Shown: one piece after another, positions 55,269-64,000 of the stretch | Layout of the letters: each line of letters starts with the position of its first letter | Position numbering within the stretch: the first letter of the stretch is position 1 | NCBI GenBank assembly: GCA_000499405.2 | Contig: HG738138.1 | Coordinates: forward strand, 23,775,097 to 23,839,096 | Length of the DNA stretch: 64,000 nucleotides | Reading direction: 5' to 3' | From: Onchocerca volvulus | Taxonomy: Eukaryota > Nematoda > Chromadorea > Rhabditida > Onchocercidae | The notes under the pieces: generated by a model | Told to the model about the DNA's origin: nothing | The model's input: the letters and a program-made list of their open reading frames with translations, nothing else | Databases searched by the model: none | Position numbers and translations under genes: made by a program

Positions 55269-57192
55269 ATTGATTTTTCAATTGTTCGAGTTAATCTTAT
55301 ATCAAATATTACTGCCGGGAATGATAAAATCACTTTTGAGGTGAGGCAAAAAAATCTAAGTAAGCAAATTAATGCGAATTGAATCAAGTGTAAAATTCTG
55401 AAGTTATCCGATTCATTGAATTGGAAAAAAAAAAAAAAAAAACGTTTTACTGAAGCGAATATCAAATGCTTCAAAAATTTGTCAAATCCGGATTTTTAGC
55501 GAAGTTCAACTATCCTAGTATCAAATTAAATGATTTATTTCAATAGTGGTTACAAAAAAAAAAAAAAAAAAAAAGAAAACGGAAAATATTCATGATTAAT
55601 TCCTAGATCAGTTATCCAAAAATTATTTTTGCTTATCACCAAGTAGATATATTTCTTTATAACAGAAAAATTTTTCTACAGAATTATGCGAAATGTATGC
55701 AAGAAAATATTTTTGTGAAAAAAGTGATAAAAAAAAAAACTTCAAAAATTCATTTCTCCAGAAGCATTATTCTTGAAGACTTTCAGGAAAAAAAAAAAGC
55801 ATTAGATTAATTTATCATATGTTACTTTAGAAATTAAATTCTTTGAAGATAATGAAAATCAATACTATTTTTGTGATTTTCCTTGTTCAATCTTTTTGAA
55901 TAAATTTAACATTTCAATAATTAAATTTTTTTGAAAACTATTAACTTCCATGCATATTTCTTTGCAAAGGATTATAAAAAAAAGAACAAAAACAGGGAAA
56001 AAAAAAAGGAACTGAGAGTTATTTAATAAAAGAATTCTTATTGAATTATTCATTTTCTGATTTGATAGAAATTCAAATGTAACCATGCTTATGATAATTT
56101 TTATGATAATATCACTATATTGATTATATTTGCAATCATGCTTTTTTTACAACTATCAAGCCTAATTTTAGATGGAAAATTTTACAAGTCTGTAGCATTA
56201 ATATATATCATTACATTTCTAATAAATCAGTTATCTTTATCTCATTTTATGCGTCATTTTGCATTTGAAAAACAGCGATTCGCATTTTCTATTTGCATTC
56301 TAAGTGGGAAAAAAAATTTTCGCAAATAATTTTCGTAAGCATGATAAGATTTTTTGACAATGGTACTTCTATAACAGAAGTAATCATTGTGTCAAAAATT
56401 TACCTATGTCATGACCTAAATCATCATATCAATGCTATATCTAAATTTAGTAATTCAATCGACCGTGCGTTTTTTTCGCCCTTTTTATTAAATTATAACT
56501 AAAGCATGAATATTTTCATTCTTCCCATCGATCGATAAATCCATTCTTATTATTCGAGAGCTTTTGCAGCATTTTCAACAAGATGTCAGAAAAAGCAAAA
56601 TTGAATTTGAAAAAATAGATTGACAAAACTTGACGTCATGAAAATCTTAGCATCCTATATTGTCATGCAAAATAAAATTTCCTGAACAAGACGGATGATA
56701 TATTTTTTATAGAATTATTCAAAAATTCAATTTAATCGAGCAAAATTTGTCAATTATAATATTAAAACATCGAATTACAATATTCCCTCCTACATTTCAT
56801 AATTTATATCACTCAAATTAGCACAACATTATCAAAAAAAGAAAATGAAAAATTTGCAAAACTGTAAATGATTTAATAAAATAAAAAAATCCTTTGCAAA
56901 ATTATTTAATAACCGGCATTTTCCTTAGTCTTCTTTTTTTTTTTTTAAAAAAATATGTTATATGCTAAATGGAAATAAAAATTGAAATAGATAAATATTG
57001 ATAATCATAAAAATTACATTAAAAAAAAAAATATATCCAATAAATTGATAAATTGTTTAGAAGCAATTTCATTAGCATTAAAACAACATTGGTCACAGAA
57101 ATAATAAGTTACATGAAATATAAATCATTTGCAAATCATTTCCGGTATTCATAGCTCTAAAATGGACAAAAATATTTGAAAAAAAAATTAAT
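55269..57192. other. Intergenic, no gene seen
   Basis: AT-rich with several runs of 12 or more A (55423, 55554). Overlapping plus-strand frames at 56120-56502 have no domain. Confidence 0.55.
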
Positions 57193-57622
57193 GTTCTGGA
57201 AATTTTCCTGATTTACAAATGAAAAAAAAAAGGTAGTTTCCGGCAATTCTGATTAGTGAATCAAAAAAAGGCGTGTTTTCCGGTAATTTTCTTGATTTAC
57301 CGATCAAAAAAAAGATGTATTTTTCGGCAATTTTCCTGATTTACAAATGAAAAAAAAAAGGTAGTTTCCGGCAATTCCGATTTGTGAATCAAAAAAAAGG
57401 CGTATTTTCCGGTAATTTTCTTGATTTACCGATCAAAAAAAAGATGTATTTTTCGGCAATTTTCCTGATTTACAAATGAAAAAAAAAAGGTAGTTTCCGG
57501 CAATTCCGATTTGTGAATCAAAAAAAAGGCGTATTTTCCGGTAATTTTCTTGATTTACCGATCAAAAAAAGATGCATTTTTCGGCAATTTTACTAATTTA
57601 CAAATGAAAAAAAAAAAAAAAA
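57193..57622. repeat. Higher-order tandem repeat: 128-129 bp unit of three related 43-bp monomers
   Basis: The phrase TTTTCCTGATTTACAAATGA starts at 57203, 57331 and 57460, and a changed copy follows at 57588, giving a 128-129 bp period over about 3.3 units. Each unit holds three monomers of 42-43 bp with the common plan TTYCGGYAATT, a TGATTT core, ATCAAAAAAAA and GRYGTA; the monomers differ from each other more than the units do. This is the layout of a higher-order satellite. Confidence 0.9.
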
Positions 57623-58333
57623 GTCGTATGTCTATTACAATATCATTAGCATTTGTATTTTATTCATTCTATTGCTTTAAAAACGAAATGAATAAATGAA
57701 TACATGTATAACTATATTTTTAACACAAAATTGAGTAAACGATTATCAATTATAATTTCAGTAATGAAGCGTGAACTTCAAAATACCATATGTCTTTTAC
57801 GTTTCAATATTGATTTTGATATATTTTATCATTTGCAAAAAATTTCTCTATCATACTTTATAAAACAACTATCGTTATGAATATAACAATTGAATAATTT
57901 ATCGATTATTTATCGAATTAATTCGGAATATTTAAAAAATTTTAAAAATACTTCTAAAAAAAAGAAAGTCTAAATGCTCAGAAAAATTCTTGAGGGTATC
58001 GAATGCATCGATCTATTAACAAATCTTTAAGATTAAACTTTAATGACGATGCGACTATTCATAGCGGTTTGACCTCTAGAAAAAATTATTCCACCTTCCG
58101 GCAAAGGTCAACCAAGGTCAAGCGTAAAGCAAGAAGATGGTTTGAGATATTTTTTTTTTGTCAGATGATTGATTTAGAATGATCATCTGGCTGTGACAAA
58201 TGTTATTTCCCTGAATTATTTTAGATTTGTTTCTTTTTTTTTTTTGTTATATAAATAATTTAATTTCGCATATTTTCGAGAGCAAATAATTCAGAAAGAC
58301 ATTTGTTAAAAAAAAAAAAAAAAAAAGAATAAT
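57623..58333. other. Downstream flank of the minus-strand gene, with nuclear-receptor-like sites
   Basis: Non-coding AT-rich sequence. The only distinct part is a less AT-rich patch at about 58035-58140 that carries three AGGTCA-type half-sites, listed separately. A 17-base A run lies at about 58309-58326. Confidence 0.5.
58070..58120 (+). promoter_or_regulatory. AGGTCA direct repeat with 4-base spacer (DR4) plus an inverted half-site
   Basis: AGGTCA at 58105-58110 and 58115-58120 are separated by ACCA, a perfect DR4; both have A/CAA extensions at the 5' side. TGACCT, the reverse half-site, lies at 58070-58075. DR4 elements bind nuclear-receptor dimers in other animals. No promoter is visible nearby; the site lies 3' of the minus-strand gene. 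Function is inferred. Confidence 0.35.
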
Positions 58334-58905
58334 TTATTTCAAGCTATAATACAATGGATAGAGAAAATTATGACGATTGAATTTTAGAAATGTAAGAATC
58401 GGCCTGGAAATGATTTCTCTTTCCGTACTTTGTGGTACCAAACTTCGTGATAATTCAGGTTGCTCGATATTACGATCATAGCAACTACAATCCAGTAGTT
58501 CCAATCGTATCCTCAGCGTATCCGTAACAAGCATCATTTCAGTCTAATTAAAAAACGGCAGATAATAATTAAGAAAATATATCAGAAATATAATTAAAGA
58601 AAAATTTAAAATTTTAGCCATATTTTTTAAAATTTTGAAGAAATTTATTAATATATAATATACAGTATTTTATATTAAAATAAACAAAAACTTACATTGT
58701 TTAGTTGTGATTTGTGAAAATTTTGCATAATTTGTCGTGGATTACTGTTACCAAAAAGTTCGGCATAAAAAGTTGGACAATTCTGCCATTGTCCAGTTTC
58801 CGTTTTCTCGAAACAATGGACAATCCAAAGTAATACTAATAATCGAATAGCTTCTATACAATAACATTCCATCATTTCATCTTCTAAATTTTTGATACCA
58901 TTTTG
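58334..58905 (-). CDS. Last two exons of an unrecognised gene, 5' part not present
   Basis: On the minus strand, exon 58905-58696 (70 codons, after TTTCAG, before GTAAGT) joins in phase 0 to exon 58543-58334 (69 codons and TAA, after AATTAG). The visible 139 residues start QNGIKNLEDEMMECYC, contain a helical stretch AIRLLVLLWIVHCF, and end PLYYSLK. I recognise no domain. There is no plausible start and the first visible exon has a clear acceptor, so more exons should lie at higher coordinates. None is visible between 58906 and the duplication junction at 59989. The gene may therefore be a 3' fragment cut off by the duplication, or have a long intron. Confidence 0.7.
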
Positions 58906-59989
58906 CTGAAATTTTTAAAAATTCATCAAAATTCATACAAAAAAAAAAAAATTTCCAACTAAAATCAAATAATTTGAATATTGTTGAAAATTGTTTTGTA
59001 AAAAAAAAAGAAAGAAAAAATTTTTTGAAATCATTTTTGTTATTATCAGATTTATTTTATTTCTTCTTCAATTCACTTTTTTCAAAATTTTACAAAAAAA
59101 AAAAAAAACTTATTAAGAATTATTTTTAAAAAATGGCGCGAAAAATTTGAATTAATAATTAGCAATTTAGTTTTAAAAAAATTTTTATGAAATGTTGAAC
59201 TGATAAAAGAAAGATAATCTGATAACAACAAAGAAAAAAAAAAACTTATCCAATTGGAAAATACATACATTTAAAGGTATTAAATGGAATAAAAATCGAC
59301 AAAATGAATTAATATATTCTATTTTTTGAGTAAATTAACTTAAAGGATTATATAATTTGGTGAATGAATTTTTCGTTAAACAAAAATAATATTTTATGAT
59401 ATCAACGTTTGGATTAATATGTAAATGAGATGTATGAGTAATATCATCGAATGAGTGTATCATTTGATGATAAAGTGATAATATGATCGCTGATTAATTT
59501 TAAAAATGTCATGAAATACACTTTAGATCAATGATTCATTCGATTTAAAGAGGAGGAGTTAGTATTAAGATCAATGAAAACAAATGAATCATATGATAAA
59601 AGTTGTGAGAAAAAATCATCATTATTTTAAAACATGAAAATTAATTAACAAAATTTAAATAAATATCAAAATTTTTCAATTTCAAGTTTTTAAAACTTAA
59701 AATAATAATGAAAATTAAAAAAAAACTTTTTTATAGAAAAACAATCATGGAAATTTTAATAAATTTTGTTACACAGAAAAAGAGAATTCTTAAATTGCAA
59801 AAATTATCATTTCTGTTGATAAAATAAAAATTATCACTGATTTGGATGAATTGGATGTAATCAGTAGAGGTGTTAAGTTGATTATGCCCCAAATTAACTT
59901 TTTCTCGTTCACATGAAATTATTAAATTTAACTTTTCTGATATCTCTAATTACATATTTCCGTAATATTGCCTTTTCTTTCGCCTAATT
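58906..59989. other. Non-coding stretch up to the duplication junction
   Basis: AT-rich, no exon seen on either strand. It ends at 59989, where the sequence passes without a gap of N into the copy of 23303 onward. Confidence 0.6.

Positions 59990-64000
<4,011 letters not shown>

Overview
The window looks like nuclear DNA of a filarial nematode, most likely Onchocerca (O. volvulus or a sister species). The evidence is an AT-rich background full of poly-A and poly-T tracts, genes cut into many small exons by short introns with nematode-type TTTCAG acceptors, a nematode cuticle collagen, and a secreted sigma-class glutathione S-transferase (GST) whose protein I recognise from memory as the O. 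volvulus extracellular GST1. A fragment that reads like a bacterial (Wolbachia-type) gene also fits a filarial host. No database was searched; exon models were built by hand from splice signals and reading phase.

Layout. 1-11.8 kb: no recognisable gene, only simple and degenerate repeats. 11.77-14.32 kb (+): a five-exon rhodopsin-like peptide G-protein-coupled receptor (GPCR), 392 residues. 14.3-24.8 kb: mostly non-coding, with a probable Wolbachia-derived pseudogene fragment (about 16.8-17.4 kb, minus strand) beside a 27-bp inverted repeat, weak orphan exons, several hairpins, clusters of TGACGT and AGGTCA motifs, and a 267-bp direct repeat. 24.83-27.85 kb (+): secreted GST1, copy A. 31.39-42.77 kb (+): a 24-exon gene for a large single-pass membrane glycoprotein (about 1022 residues) of a family I do not recognise. 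45.29-46.04 kb (+): three further exons for another membrane span and tail, which fit in frame as an alternative 3' end of that gene. 52.67-55.05 kb (+): a seven-exon cuticle collagen, 314 residues. 57.2-57.6 kb: a small higher-order tandem repeat. 58.33-58.91 kb (-): the last two exons of an unrecognised gene. 59.99-64.0 kb: second copy of the GST1 region, cut by the window end.

The main structural result is the GST1 duplication. From base 23303 and from base 59990 the sequence appears the same, offset 36,687, for at least 4.0 kb, including intron repeats and the homopolymer length I checked. This is the geometry of a tandem duplication with a 36.7-kb unit and its junction at 59989/59990, or of an assembly artefact. 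The minus-strand gene next to the junction has no visible upstream exons, as expected if the junction cut it off.

The genes do not form an operon or pathway that I can see. Several encode products for the parasite surface or extracellular space: secreted GST, collagen, a large membrane glycoprotein and a peptide receptor.
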